Shown piece after piece: positions 1 through 8,884 of a stretch of DNA of 64,000 nt. Each line of letters opens with the position of its first letter. Position 1 is the stretch's first letter. Location: NCBI GenBank assembly GCA_024698965.1, contig JAILQM010000128.1, positions 1-64,000 of the forward strand, written 5' to 3'. The notes beneath the pieces are model-generated. The model worked only from the letters and a program-made list of their open reading frames with translations. It ran no database searches and was not told the DNA's origin. The translations under genes were made by a program, and so were the position numbers. The DNA comes from Eubacterium sp. Its GTDB lineage: Bacteria > Bacillota > Clostridia > Lachnospirales > Lachnospiraceae.

Positions 1-28
1 GGCAATTATATAGAAAATTTCACAAAAA

Positions 29-1396
29 CTATTTTAATATTTCACCGTCTTTTACAGTATCGGCATCAAGAACAATATAGTCGAACTGAGAAAGACCATA
101 GGTAGTATTTGATTCTACTATTGAATAATCCGAGTTTTTGAATAATATATTAATCTCCGTAAAAATCGCATAGCCTTTATTTATATTATAAACACCGGTC
201 AAGGTATCTGTCTGAGAAACAACATATTCCACAGAAGAATCCGGCATAATAATAATGCTTCCCGCAGGAAGATCCTCTTCATCTACGTAATAATAGTTGT
301 CGCTTTCATAATAAATCGAAGGAGTCTCAACAGTTGTATTTCCTGTATCTTCGTTTTCTACAAAAAATCCAACAGTGCTGCTTTCAACAACAGTTGCATA
401 TTCTTTAGGAATAAGATTAAAGGTGTTTTGAGCTATGGCTGAGTTTGGAATCTTAAGTCCCGTAACATTATCAAGAGTTAGTTTTATATCGAGATATCTT
501 TTGTCGGCATATCTTTCCATTGAATTTGTAAATGTAACAACTGCAAGATTTTTACCCGAATCATCTATAATTTCAACGGTTCCTGTCGCAGAGTTTCCGT
601 CATCGGAAAATGTAACCTTTGCGGATCCATCTTCCGTAAGCTGTTCGGCCACATCGTCGGAAACCTCAAATACTATTTCCCAGCTTTCGTCGGTAATTAT
701 CTTATATACGGGATAATTCGGCTTGATATTAATATTATTTTCAAGAACTACGGGCGTATAAGAAGCCGAATCAAGGTTTTCCGCAGTTACCGTGTCTTTT
801 GTGAGGGATTCGTAGCCGTCGGTATAATAACAGATTATGCCCGGAATTTCGCCGTAATAAAGCGTAAGCCCGTCGTCGTTATTTTCCGCCTTTAAGCTCT
901 CTAAAGCATTTGTATTCATAAACTCTCTAACCATGGAATTTGTAGAGTCTATAAAATCATAAATCTTATAAAAATCAACAGAATTGTAATTTAAAGCAAA
1001 GTCTCTTGAAGTCGCCGATATATCCTTTAAATTATCGGCTGTAAGATATTCTGTCGCATCACCCGATGCAGAAGAAAGAACAGTGTTAATTTTCCCGCTT
1101 TCATCAAGAGAATATACAGGAGTTTTTACGCTCACCCTGTCACCTTCACTTGCATAATAATTAATAATTCCGCTGCCTGACGCATATACAACAGACTCAT
1201 CTCTTAAAGCAAGAGCGGTATAGCTGTTGTCCTGAACAATGGATCCGGATAATACTTCATACGCCGCAATATGTTCGGTAACAAAAAAACGGGCAACAAA
1301 GTATAACGTATAAATAAGGATGATGAGAAAAACCACCACCCCTATGTTTAAAAACGAATGCTTTTTAAATTTTACAATATTGGAATTATCTGCCAC
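29..1396 (-). CDS. HlyD-like membrane-anchored adaptor protein
   Basis: This 455-residue protein has a basic N-terminus, one membrane segment at about residues 15-37, and then a long extracytoplasmic region. The segment just after the anchor (about 60-90, with repeated Gly and Val and the phrase SGIINYYASEGDRV) resembles the lipoyl/barrel-sandwich part of HlyD/RND membrane-fusion adaptors, and a beta-rich C-terminal part follows. Similar stand-alone HlyD-like proteins occur in Lachnospiraceae without an adjacent transporter, and none is seen here. The start is GTG with AGAGG just upstream. It is the last gene before the left edge and lies downstream of the small P-loop protein, separated by a strong hairpin. 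The family call is moderate; the exact role (export adaptor or envelope scaffold) is unknown. Confidence 0.6.
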   Translation of the reverse strand: MADNSNIVKFKKHSFLNIGVVVFLIILIYTLYFVARFFVTEHIAAYEVLSGSIVQDNSYTALALRDESVVYASGSGIINYYASEGDRVSVKTPVYSLDESGKINTVLSSASGDATEYLTADNLKDISATSRDFALNYNSVDFYKIYDFIDSTNSMVREFMNTNALESLKAENNDDGLTLYYGEIPGIICYYTDGYESLTKDTVTAENLDSASYTPVVLENNINIKPNYPVYKIITDESWEIVFEVSDDVAEQLTEDGSAKVTFSDDGNSATGTVEIIDDSGKNLAVVTFTNSMERYADKRYLDIKLTLDNVTGLKIPNSAIAQNTFNLIPKEYATVVESSTVGFFVENEDTGNTTVETPSIYYESDNYYYVDEEDLPAGSIIIMPDSSVEYVVSQTDTLTGVYNINKGYAIFTEINILFKNSDYSIVESNTTYGLSQFDYIVLDADTVKDGEILK

Positions 1397-1415
1397 GGGT
1401 ACCTCTTAACATAGA

Positions 1416-1444
1416 CATCTGCTGCACAATATATGCAGCAGATG
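1416..1444 (-). other. Intergenic mRNA hairpin
   Basis: A perfect 11-bp inverted repeat (arm CATCTGCTGCA) with a 7-nt loop lies between the P-loop gene and the HlyD-like gene, ending about 20 nt before the GTG start. No T-run follows in the direction of transcription, so it is not a classical terminator. It may be an RNA stability or processing element that sets the dosage of the last gene. Confidence 0.6.
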
Positions 1445-1464
1445 AAAAATACATATTTTAAATT

Positions 1465-1884
1465 TTATAAAGCAACTTTAATATAGCCCTTGATCTCATC
1501 ATCAATGTCTTTTTCGTTCGCTTCAATGCAGGCTACAAAATTAACATCGAACATTGAGCTTATATCATTAAGTCTCAAAACAACCGTAGTTACGTTTTCT
1601 AAGTCGGTATTAGCAATATTTAAAAAACTGTCGAGGAAAATAAATTCGATATCACTGTCCTCAGATAAAATGCCACATAAGAAACCTATAAATTCATGGG
1701 AATCCAAAAGATTATACTCAGAAGAATCTATCATTCTGATACTGTTGTTTAACGAATACATATGTTTGTGAGTCTTATCCACAAATACTATGTGTCCGTC
1801 AACTTTTTCAAGTGTCTCATCAACCATACTGAGAAGTTCTTTTGTTTTTCCTTTGCCTTTTTCCCCAACAATTAATTGCACCAT
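1465..1884 (-). CDS. Small P-loop protein of unknown function
   Basis: This is a 139-residue soluble protein. It opens with a Walker A-like phosphate-binding loop, GEKGKGKT (residues 7-14), directly after the first beta strand, and the hydrophobic strand IEFIFLDS near residue 80 could serve as Walker B. Related small proteins in Clostridia are often labelled PilT-like or twitching-motility ATPase, but it lacks the PilT domains and is far too short for a secretion ATPase, so I do not assign that function. The ATG is preceded by AAGGAGG. It sits between the RNase E/G gene and the HlyD-like gene at the end of the his transcription unit. Confidence 0.6.
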   Translation of the reverse strand: MVQLIVGEKGKGKTKELLSMVDETLEKVDGHIVFVDKTHKHMYSLNNSIRMIDSSEYNLLDSHEFIGFLCGILSEDSDIEFIFLDSFLNIANTDLENVTTVVLRLNDISSMFDVNFVACIEANEKDIDDEIKGYIKVAL

Positions 1885-1936
1885 GTTAATACCCTCCTTT
1901 ATAATATGACGTCCTTAAGCGGCCAATCCGCTCTTA

Positions 1937-3133
1937 TTAGTTACATTCATTATAAGCATTTTTATACTGTTCGTAAAGAGACATTCTTACTTTTTTTCGG
2001 GTAATCTCCACAAGGCCAAGATGTGTAAGTCCATGAACTTTTACTCCTATTTTATCATCTTCCGCAATCGCTTTAATGTAGGAAAAAAGTTCAAGTCTGT
2101 TTTCATCATTTTTCATATCAATAAAGTCGGCTATAATAATCCCCGAAATATTTCTGAGTCTGAGCTGGCGCATAATCTCATAAGCCGCCTCTTTATTAAC
2201 CGCCAAAGATGAGCTTTCTTTGTCTTTTCCGGTTATTTTTTTACCCGAATTTACGTCAATTACGCATAAAGCTTCGGTCGGTTCTATAACAATATACGCT
2301 CCCGACTTAAGCCAAACCTTTTTATAAAGTGCGTCACTTAAACATTTTTCAATGCTGTAGACCTTAGAAAGTGAGTAGGATTTATCAGAGTAAAACTTAA
2401 GCTTGTCTTTTTCCAAAGGACAGTATTCGAGTAAGAAATTTTCGGCTTCGCATAAAATATCCGTATCGTCCGTAATTATCTCATCAAAGTCTTCAAGCGG
2501 GGTTTCTTTTAGAAGTTTTATATAATAAGGCTCATTTTTTTTAACGCAGGTAAATGCCGTCCTCATCTTCCACTTCGGAACTTCATTTTCTATAATGTCT
2601 TTATATTCGCACAGTTCGGCAAGAATATCTTCATCAGCCGCGTTTTGTGCATTCGTCCTGACAATAACGGAAATATTATCCGGTCTTTTTTCAAAGAGCA
2701 GATTGTAAAGCTCTTCTTTTCTTTCAATATTAATTTTATGAGAAATTCCGAATTCGTTTTTCCCGGTTTCGACAAGGACATATCTGCCCGAAAATTTAAG
2801 ATGAGAGCTTAAGGTAGGCGGCTTGGTTTTTACCGCTTCTTTTGAAATCTGAACAATAATATCATCGCCCACAGACGGCACTTCTTTTTCTAAGCCGTGC
2901 GCATAATAAGGAAAACTGTTATCTTCCAAAGAATAATAACAGTTTTTTTCGAGTCCTATGTCAATAAACGCCGCGTTAATATTTTTCTTTATATCTTTAA
3001 CCTTTCCTATGTAAATATTACCGAGAAGCGAAGGCTTATCTCCGCTTTCAATATTCATTTCTACCGGAACGTTTCCGTCAAAGAGTCCGCAGACGATATT
3101 GTTTTTAAGTCTTGTAAGAATAAGTCTTTTCAT
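1937..3133 (-). CDS. rng: Ribonuclease E/G family protein, short form
   Basis: Predicted endoribonuclease that cleaves single-stranded RNA in mRNA decay and rRNA maturation. An S1-like RNA-binding domain spans about residues 36-115 (GNIYIGKVKDIKKNINAAF). The catalytic DNase I-like region keeps both metal-binding aspartates: D293 in VIDVNSG and D339 in ADFIDM, equivalent to E. coli RNase E D303 and D346. At 398 residues it ends shortly after HLGLVEITRKK, so the zinc-link (CPxC) and the small domain that build the tetramer in RNase E are absent. Its RBS lies inside the end of hisIE, with only 9 bp between the genes, so it is probably cotranscribed with his. The family is clear; activity without the zinc link is an open point. 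Confidence 0.9.
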   Translation of the reverse strand: MKRLILTRLKNNIVCGLFDGNVPVEMNIESGDKPSLLGNIYIGKVKDIKKNINAAFIDIGLEKNCYYSLEDNSFPYYAHGLEKEVPSVGDDIIVQISKEAVKTKPPTLSSHLKFSGRYVLVETGKNEFGISHKINIERKEELYNLLFEKRPDNISVIVRTNAQNAADEDILAELCEYKDIIENEVPKWKMRTAFTCVKKNEPYYIKLLKETPLEDFDEIITDDTDILCEAENFLLEYCPLEKDKLKFYSDKSYSLSKVYSIEKCLSDALYKKVWLKSGAYIVIEPTEALCVIDVNSGKKITGKDKESSSLAVNKEAAYEIMRQLRLRNISGIIIADFIDMKNDENRLELFSYIKAIAEDDKIGVKVHGLTHLGLVEITRKKVRMSLYEQYKNAYNECN

Positions 3134-3142
3134 ATTTTAGGG

Positions 3143-4432
3143 TTACTCCCGGTTAGCGATTTCACGAGCCACGTCAAGCCAATTGATGTCATTTTCCTCC
3201 ATAAGAATCATCAGCTGATAAAGGAAGTCTGAAATCTCATGTCTGAGATTTGTTTTATCATTATTTTTTGCTGCCAAAACCACATGCATAAATTCTTTGT
3301 TAAGCTCATTTATATTGGCATCTGTTCCTTCAGCCAAAATCTGATTCGTATAAGAGCCTTCGACCGGATTCTCTTTACGATTTTTAATCATTTCCATTAC
3401 ATCGGTAAGAACCATCAAAGGATTTCTGTCCATGTAATTTTTCTTTAAAATTTCATTGAAAAAGCAGCTTCTTGCGCCCGTATGGCAGGCTGCACCGATC
3501 TGGGAAACCTTGGCAAGGATTGTATCGTAATCACAGTCGGTATACAAAGCTTTTACATACTGATAATGTCCTGAGGTATCTCCTTTTAGCCAAAGCTCAT
3601 TTCTCGATCTGCTCCAATAAGTCATCTTACCTGTCTTCATGGTATTATAGTAAGATTCTTCGTTCATATAGGCGAGCATAAGGACTTCGCCCGTAACATA
3701 ATCCTGGACAATGGCCGGAATAAGTCCATCTGAATTTTTCTTAAGTTCAGACCATTCAAAAGACGGAACAAATGTATTCATTTCAATACGTTTTTTAACA
3801 AGCTCGGCTTTAAAATCCATTATCTCGGTTTTAAAAGAACTAATCATGGCTCCGCCAATACCTATTATATTATCCTTTTGCAGATAATCATATGCCTTGT
3901 CAAAGTCTACATCAAGCATAACCGGAATCATAGGTATGCTGACAATATTTTCTATTGCGCTTATCTGCTTTTCGTTACAAACAATAATATATGAAACGCA
4001 GCTTTCAATAATATCTTTTTTCTTAAAAAGAATATCAACATCAGCAAGTGATATAACTATTCTTTCCTTACCGAATCTTTCGGCCGCTTCTTTAATAGCA
4101 TCACCTACATTTGGCTTAGATCCGTTGAAAATAACCTGCATTGCTCCGGCATGAAGAATCTTTTTCGCCTGCTCAGCAGATGAAATATAGCCTCCGCAGG
4201 ATACGGGAACTTCGCTGTGCTCACAAATACTTTTAAGCATCCCAAGGTGAATCTGGTGCTCGCTTTCGTTATTTGCCAGGTTAAAAACCACGAGCTGATC
4301 TATTCCCGAATCGTTAATATAATTGGTTATATAAGTAATATCCCTCGGGCCTGAAGGCTCTTTATTGTCAAGAGCCACAAAAGCCTTTCCGTTTTTTAAA
4401 TAAACGCAGGAAATCAAGTTCTTAAATTTCAT
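3143..4432 (-). CDS. hisI: HisIE with N-terminal HisF-like pseudo-barrel
   Basis: Predicted bifunctional phosphoribosyl-ATP pyrophosphohydrolase/phosphoribosyl-AMP cyclohydrolase (histidine steps 2 and 3). The HisI part (about 225-325) keeps the zinc cysteines C300 (in TDCDYD), C316 and C323 (ACHTGARSC). The HisE part (about 335-429) has a changed first motif: the usual EExxE reads KExxH (K379, E380, H383), while E399 and D402 of the second motif remain. Residues 1-215 are an added HisF/HisA-like TIM barrel ([18 protein letters not shown]). In it the two HisF catalytic aspartates, positions 11 and 130, are Tyr11 and Ala130, so this domain is probably not an enzyme. It lies between hisB and rng in one operon. 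The HisI role is well supported; HisE activity is uncertain. Confidence 0.9.
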   Translation of the reverse strand: MKFKNLISCVYLKNGKAFVALDNKEPSGPRDITYITNYINDSGIDQLVVFNLANNESEHQIHLGMLKSICEHSEVPVSCGGYISSAEQAKKILHAGAMQVIFNGSKPNVGDAIKEAAERFGKERIVISLADVDILFKKKDIIESCVSYIIVCNEKQISAIENIVSIPMIPVMLDVDFDKAYDYLQKDNIIGIGGAMISSFKTEIMDFKAELVKKRIEMNTFVPSFEWSELKKNSDGLIPAIVQDYVTGEVLMLAYMNEESYYNTMKTGKMTYWSRSRNELWLKGDTSGHYQYVKALYTDCDYDTILAKVSQIGAACHTGARSCFFNEILKKNYMDRNPLMVLTDVMEMIKNRKENPVEGSYTNQILAEGTDANINELNKEFMHVVLAAKNNDKTNLRHEISDFLYQLMILMEENDINWLDVAREIANRE

Positions 4433-4443
4433 TTTTCATACCT

Positions 4444-5034
4444 CTATAAAGTTCCTTTGGTAGAAAGCGCTCCTTTAATTCTCTCATCAAAGATTGTTGC
4501 CTCGTCAAGAGCCTTGGCAAAAGCCTTAAATATAGCTTCTATCATGTGGTGAGTATTGCCGCTGTTAATCATTTTAATATGCAGATTCATACCGCAGGCA
4601 TAGCTTACCGCATAAAAGAATTCCTTAACCATCTCAGTATCAAGATAGCCCACTCTTTCCATAGGAAAATCCGCATCAAAAACAAGATAAGGTCTGCCGG
4701 ACAAGTCAATTGCACAAAGAGCAAGCGATTCGTCCATGGGAATCATGGCATTTCCATATCTTTTAATACCGTTTTTGTCTCCTATCGCACGCTTAATGGC
4801 AGTGCCCAAAACAATACCTGTATCTTCTACAGTGTGATGGCAATCAACAATAAGATCTCCGTCCGCCTTTAAATCAAGGTCAAAGAGACCGTGTTTTGCA
4901 AAGCTAATAAGCATGTGATCAAAAAATCCTATACCCGTATCAATATTGGATGTTCCCGATCCGTCAATATTTAAACTGCATGTTATTCTGGTCTCAGATG
5001 TGTTTCTCTGGACATCTCCTATTCTTGTAGCCAT
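4444..5034 (-). CDS. hisB: Imidazoleglycerol-phosphate dehydratase
   Basis: Converts imidazole glycerol phosphate to imidazole acetol phosphate in histidine synthesis, using a di-Mn centre. The 196-residue length matches the monofunctional family. Metal-ligand motifs are present: FFDHML (H40), DCHHTVED (64-71) and, near the C-terminus, GNTHHMIEAIFKAFA. There is no fused histidinol-phosphatase domain. It lies 12 bp downstream of hisD and 11 bp upstream of hisIE. Confidence 0.97.
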   Translation of the reverse strand: MATRIGDVQRNTSETRITCSLNIDGSGTSNIDTGIGFFDHMLISFAKHGLFDLDLKADGDLIVDCHHTVEDTGIVLGTAIKRAIGDKNGIKRYGNAMIPMDESLALCAIDLSGRPYLVFDADFPMERVGYLDTEMVKEFFYAVSYACGMNLHIKMINSGNTHHMIEAIFKAFAKALDEATIFDERIKGALSTKGTL

Positions 5035-5046
5035 TATTTCCTCCCA

Positions 5047-6336
5047 TTACTCAAATCTGACCTTAATGGAATTGGCGTGTGCCGTAAGCTGCTCCGATTC
5101 CGCAAATTTGATTATATCTTTATGTACATTTCTAAGTGCTTCCTCTGAATATGATATCACACTTGATTTCTTAATGAAATCATCAACCGAAAGCGCAGAG
5201 AAAAATTTTGCCGTTCCGTTTGTCGGAAGAACGTGGTTCGGACCTGCAAAATAATCTCCCAAAGGCTCACTCGAATATGTTCCGAGGAACATAGCTCCGG
5301 CATTTTTAACCTTTGTCATTGTAAGCCAAGGATCTTTTGTTACAATTTCAAGATGCTCTGAAGCTATTTCATTTACAGCATCTATAGCATCTTCCATATT
5401 ATCGGCAAGAAGAATATATCCGTAATTTTCAATCGACTTTGAAATAATATCTCTTCTCGATAATACCTTTAAGAATCCGTCTATTTCTTCGGAAACCTTT
5501 TCCGCAATCTCTTTACTTGTAGTAATTAAAATTGCAGATGCCATTTCATCATGTTCAGCCTGAGAAAGCAAATCTGCCGCAACGAAACGCGGATTGGCAC
5601 TTTCATCGGCAAGTACAAGAATTTCACTCGGCCCTGCAATAGAATCAATGCTTACATGTCCGTAAACAGCCTTTTTCGCAAGCGCTACATATATGTTTCC
5701 CGGTCCCACTATCTTATCAACCTTAGGAACCGACTCTGTTCCAAATGCCATAGCCGCTACAGCCTGAGCTCCGCCAACTTTATAAATCTTATCGGCGCCG
5801 GCCTCTTTTGCCGCAACAAGAGTTGTCTCGCAAATTTTTCCGTCTTTTCCCGGAGGTGTGGTCATAATAATTTCGTCAACTCCGGCAACTTTTGCAGGAA
5901 GCACATTCATAAGAACGGATGACGGATAAACTGCTTTTCCGCCCGGCACATAAACGCCGACTCTTCCAAGCGCCGTAACCTTTTGTCCCAAAATGCTTCC
6001 GTCAGGCTTTGCATCAAACCAGCTGTTTATCTTCTGTTTTTCATGGAACTCTCTTATGTTTTTAAGAGCCCTTCTCATAACAGCTAAAAGCTCATCATCA
6101 ATTTTATCGTAAGCTTCTTTGATCTCTTCTTCGGTAACCAAAATGTTTTCAGGTGAAATATCTGCGCCGTCAAACTGCTTTGTATAATCAAAAAGCGCCT
6201 CATCACCTTTTTTTCTTATGTTGCTTACAATATCGTAAACCCTGTCTTCAAATTCACCGTAGCTTGAAGGACTGCGCTTTAAAAGCTTGTCCAAAAGATC
6301 TTTTTTGCTGTTTTTATCAAGTTTAACTATTCTCAT
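5047..6336 (-). CDS. hisD: Histidinol dehydrogenase
   Basis: Catalyses the last two NAD-dependent oxidations, L-histidinol to L-histidine. The 429-residue length is normal. Diagnostic motifs are VGPGNIYVALAK, the zinc-site SQAEHDE, the catalytic Glu-His in ASEHLEIV, and AGPNHVLPT near the C-terminus. The ATG overlaps the hisG stop codon by one base (TAATG), which suggests translational coupling. Confidence 0.98.
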   Translation of the reverse strand: MRIVKLDKNSKKDLLDKLLKRSPSSYGEFEDRVYDIVSNIRKKGDEALFDYTKQFDGADISPENILVTEEEIKEAYDKIDDELLAVMRRALKNIREFHEKQKINSWFDAKPDGSILGQKVTALGRVGVYVPGGKAVYPSSVLMNVLPAKVAGVDEIIMTTPPGKDGKICETTLVAAKEAGADKIYKVGGAQAVAAMAFGTESVPKVDKIVGPGNIYVALAKKAVYGHVSIDSIAGPSEILVLADESANPRFVAADLLSQAEHDEMASAILITTSKEIAEKVSEEIDGFLKVLSRRDIISKSIENYGYILLADNMEDAIDAVNEIASEHLEIVTKDPWLTMTKVKNAGAMFLGTYSSEPLGDYFAGPNHVLPTNGTAKFFSALSVDDFIKKSSVISYSEEALRNVHKDIIKFAESEQLTAHANSIKVRFE

Positions 6337-6992
6337 TAAATAACATCCCTTTCTTCTCTGAGCACTTTATTTAAGTCAGTAATAAGCTGAGTTATTCTCT
6401 CGTTTTCCATTCTCATACTTACGCGGTTAACAACCATTCTTGCCGAAAGCGGGCAAACCTCTTCAAGCACCGAAAGTCCGTTTTCTCTAAGAGTAGAACC
6501 GGTCTCAACAATATCTACTATAACCTCCGAAAGTCCCACAATAGGAGCAAGCTCAATCGAGCCGTTAAGTTTTATAATCTCAACCGTCTGATTCTTTTTA
6601 TTGTAGAAATAATCCTTGGCAATATGAGGATATTTCGTTGCAACTCTTATAAGCTCATGATGCTTTAAACAATCCTCGGCTTCTTTGGGGCCGCAGACAC
6701 ACATTCTGCATTTTCCGAATCCGAGATCTAAAACTTCATATATATTTCGGCCTTCTTCCATTATGGTATCTTTACCGACAATACCTATATCGGCCGCACC
6801 GTATTCCACATAAGTCGGAACATCGGGTCCTTTTGCAAGGAAGAATTTCATCTTTAACTCTTCATTTACAAAAATAAGTTTTCTGGTCTTCTTATCTTCC
6901 ATCTCCTCGCAGGTGATTCCGGCCTTTGTGAGAAGTTCCATTGTTTTGTCAGCAAGTCTGCCCTTTGTAAGAGCAAATGTTAAATATCGCAT
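6336..6992 (-). CDS. hisG: ATP phosphoribosyltransferase, short form
   Basis: Catalytic subunit for the first committed step of histidine synthesis (ATP plus PRPP). The protein is about 218 residues and lacks the C-terminal regulatory domain of long HisG, so it needs HisZ, which is encoded just upstream. Motifs are [14 protein letters not shown] at the N-terminus, the [10 protein letters not shown] segment, and the PRPP loop [15 protein letters not shown] chose the ATG at 6992 because AAGGAG sits at the right distance. A further in-frame codon 10 residues upstream lies inside hisZ and has no RBS. Confidence 0.96.
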   Translation of the reverse strand: MRYLTFALTKGRLADKTMELLTKAGITCEEMEDKKTRKLIFVNEELKMKFFLAKGPDVPTYVEYGAADIGIVGKDTIMEEGRNIYEVLDLGFGKCRMCVCGPKEAEDCLKHHELIRVATKYPHIAKDYFYNKKNQTVEIIKLNGSIELAPIVGLSEVIVDIVETGSTLRENGLSVLEEVCPLSARMVVNRVSMRMENERITQLITDLNKVLREERDVI

Positions 6993-7005
6993 TATATAAC
7001 TCCTT

Positions 7006-8196
7006 TTAATCTTCCATCGCAATAATTTCGCTTATGGCGTGACTATTGGCATAATTATCGTATTCTTCTTTTGAAATAGATTTGTCTATTTTCATCATTT
7101 CAACATAGCTTCCGAAATCCCTTAAGTTCTTAGCTCTTTCAACAGCAGCTTTCTTGGAAGAATCGCTGTATAAAAGAAGAACCTTCTTTTCGTTAACCGG
7201 TATATCTATCTTTTGTCTTGCAGCCGCAGTCATAAGTGCATCAATCATGATTACAAAACCGACCGCAGGAGCATTCTTTCCGAAATATCCGACAAGATCG
7301 TCATATCTTCCTCCCTTGGCTATAGGCTCTCCGCTGCCGAAGGTATATCCGTCAAATATAATTCCCGAATAATAATCGTAAGGACTTAAATAGCTGAGAT
7401 CAAAAGTAACGTACTTTTCGCAGCCATAGTAGCTTAAAACATTGTATAAAGCTTCGAGTCTTTCTATTGCCTTAACCGCCTTATCGTTATTTGTGACAAA
7501 TTCACGGGCTTTTTTAAGCATTTCCGTACCGCCGTTAAACTGCGGAAGTGATTTAAATACGGCAATCGTCTCTTCTGATACATTAAGAGAAGTTACGTAT
7601 TCTTCGGCTCCGAAATAATTTTTTATGGAGATTAAATCCCTTATAACTTCGCCGTCTGCTTTGCTGATATTTCCCATCTCGCATACTGCGCGTAAAAATC
7701 CGACATGGCCTACACTGATCTGGAAATCGGTAAGTCCCGCCTTTAAGAAACACTCACAGGTAATAGCAATCATTTCGGCATCCGCATCAACGCTGTTATC
7801 GTTAATAAATTCGGCTCCGATTTGAGTGGTTTCTTTAAGTCTTCCCTGGTATGAAGAATTATTTATAAATGTATTTCCGACATACGAAAATCTAAGAGGC
7901 CTTGTTTCTTCCATGAAATATTTTGCTGCGGCTCTGGCAATTGACGGAGTTATATCCGGTCGCAGTACAAGAGTATTGCCTTCTCTGTCAAAGAATTTGT
8001 ATAGATCTTTGGACGGAGTTGTACCAATTTCTGTTCCGAACACATCAAAAAATTCAAACGAAGGGGTCTGAATCGGCTTATAGCCGTACATTCTTATAAT
8101 GGTATGCAGTCTCTCTTCGAGAATAAGCTTCTTTTCAAATTCATTTCCATATATATCCCTTACACCTTCGGGTGTATGTAAAAGTCGGTCTTTCAT
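7006..8196 (-). CDS. hisZ: ATP phosphoribosyltransferase regulatory subunit
   Basis: A histidyl-tRNA-synthetase-like paralogue that forms an octamer with short HisG and makes it histidine-sensitive. The 396-residue protein keeps the class II synthetase core ([10 protein letters not shown], motif 2-like [14 protein letters not shown], and [12 protein letters not shown]) but lacks the HisRS anticodon-binding domain and is paired with hisG. First gene of the his operon, with GAGGAGAAAT before the ATG and a promoter immediately upstream. Confidence 0.95.
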   Translation of the reverse strand: MKDRLLHTPEGVRDIYGNEFEKKLILEERLHTIIRMYGYKPIQTPSFEFFDVFGTEIGTTPSKDLYKFFDREGNTLVLRPDITPSIARAAAKYFMEETRPLRFSYVGNTFINNSSYQGRLKETTQIGAEFINDNSVDADAEMIAITCECFLKAGLTDFQISVGHVGFLRAVCEMGNISKADGEVIRDLISIKNYFGAEEYVTSLNVSEETIAVFKSLPQFNGGTEMLKKAREFVTNNDKAVKAIERLEALYNVLSYYGCEKYVTFDLSYLSPYDYYSGIIFDGYTFGSGEPIAKGGRYDDLVGYFGKNAPAVGFVIMIDALMTAAARQKIDIPVNEKKVLLLYSDSSKKAAVERAKNLRDFGSYVEMMKIDKSISKEEYDNYANSHAISEIIAMED

Positions 8197-8230
8197 AATA
8201 TTTCTCCTCTTTAAAATAAGTCACTTCGGT

Positions 8231-8259
8231 ATGGTAGCATAGTAGCGTACTAAAGTCAA
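8231..8259 (-). promoter_or_regulatory. his operon promoter with embedded palindrome
   Basis: On the minus strand, TTGACT (8254-8259), a 17-bp spacer and TACCAT (8231-8236). The spacer holds a perfect inverted repeat, TAGTA-N3-TACTA (8240-8252), placed where a bound repressor would block RNA polymerase. By position and by resemblance to TrpR-type half-sites, a HisR/YerC-like repressor is a reasonable candidate, but that is inference. The -35 box overlaps the recU stop codon. No T-box or leader peptide fits in the short leader. Confidence 0.75.
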
Positions 8260-8792
8260 GTGCCTTTTCTCTGTTCAAGATCTTTTTGAATCATATTAAG
8301 ATACGGCAGAAAATAACCGTTTTCAGCTCTAAAGAAAAACTCCTCGTCAAGCTCTTCTGTTTTAAAACTCTTCCTGCCGCCTTCAAGCATTCTGTTCCAA
8401 AAATATAGTGCCTTGTCATATTTGAGATAATAGTAAATATCCTTATGAGTAAAATAAATAATAAAAAACGCAATTCCGTCCTGATTCTCAAAATCTCCCA
8501 TGAACTTCATCTGATGCTCATGAATATTTTGCAGAGGGAAGGTATCGCTTTTACACTCCTTGGCATCGAAAGCCACAGGTATCCCCTGTACAACCCCTAT
8601 ATAATCGACCGTAGATTTGCTGTCAAAATAAGCCAGGGTTATATGTCTTGTAGACTCATCTATTTCAATTGGTGTTATAGGTGTAGGAACTTTTTGGATG
8701 AGGGCAAGTGAATTCTCACGGTATTCATTATTTGATTCGTTGATAATTGCTTCTAAGAGACTTCCTCTCAGACCTCTGGACTTTCTTTTCAT
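8256..8792 (-). CDS. recU: Holliday junction resolvase
   Basis: Predicted RecU endonuclease, which resolves Holliday junctions in Gram-positive bacteria. The N-terminal RGLRGSLLEAIINESN and the PTPI motif are typical of RecU. Catalytic acidic and basic residues are seen in STVDYIG and AFDAKECK, followed by the conserved IHEHQ. I set the start at the ATG at 8792 (178 residues), which begins with MKRKSRGL; the 19 in-frame residues further upstream are encoded by the terminator hairpin and the promoter. The gene is flanked by its own extended -10 promoter and, at its 3' end, by the his promoter. Confidence 0.92.
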   Translation of the reverse strand: MKRKSRGLRGSLLEAIINESNNEYRENSLALIQKVPTPITPIEIDESTRHITLAYFDSKSTVDYIGVVQGIPVAFDAKECKSDTFPLQNIHEHQMKFMGDFENQDGIAFFIIYFTHKDIYYYLKYDKALYFWNRMLEGGRKSFKTEELDEEFFFRAENGYFLPYLNMIQKDLEQRKGT

Positions 8793-8797
8793 AGGTG

Positions 8798-8806
8798 TAT
8801 TATAGC
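8798..8806 (-). promoter_or_regulatory. recU extended -10 promoter, probably leaderless transcript
   Basis: On the minus strand a TGCTATAAT extended -10 element (hexamer 8799-8804) is followed by only six bases before the recU ATG. Normal spacing would put the first transcribed base on the A of the ATG. No Shine-Dalgarno sequence fits in the gap. No good -35 was found, which is common for extended -10 promoters. Confidence 0.65.
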
Positions 8807-8808
8807 AC

Positions 8809-8846
8809 AAAAACACCCATAATTGCCAAAAGACAACTATGGGTGT
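8809..8846 (-). terminator. Intrinsic terminator after the Fe-S protein gene
   Basis: Inverted repeat ACACCCATA...TATGGGTGT, with an extra TTG/CAA pairing closer to the loop, followed in the minus direction by five T residues. It lies between the 8885-9550 gene and recU, directly abutting the recU promoter. Confidence 0.8.
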
Positions 8847-8884
8847 CAAAAATATATTTGTATAGTTTTTTGAGCGAATTAAAA

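Noticed and set aside
1465..1884. Annotation as PilT twitching-motility ATPase
   Set aside because: Only a P-loop is shared. The protein is 139 residues and has none of the other PilT motifs, and no pilus genes are near.
1903..1930. Small GC-rich hairpin upstream of the P-loop gene
   Set aside because: Only five base pairs, no T-run, no repeat elsewhere.
8197..8255. T-box or histidine leader peptide for the his operon
   Set aside because: The predicted leader is under 40 bases, with no His codon run and no room for a T-box.
8793..8849. In-frame upstream extension of recU by 19 residues
   Set aside because: These bases form the upstream terminator hairpin and the recU promoter; the residues do not look like RecU and no RBS is present.
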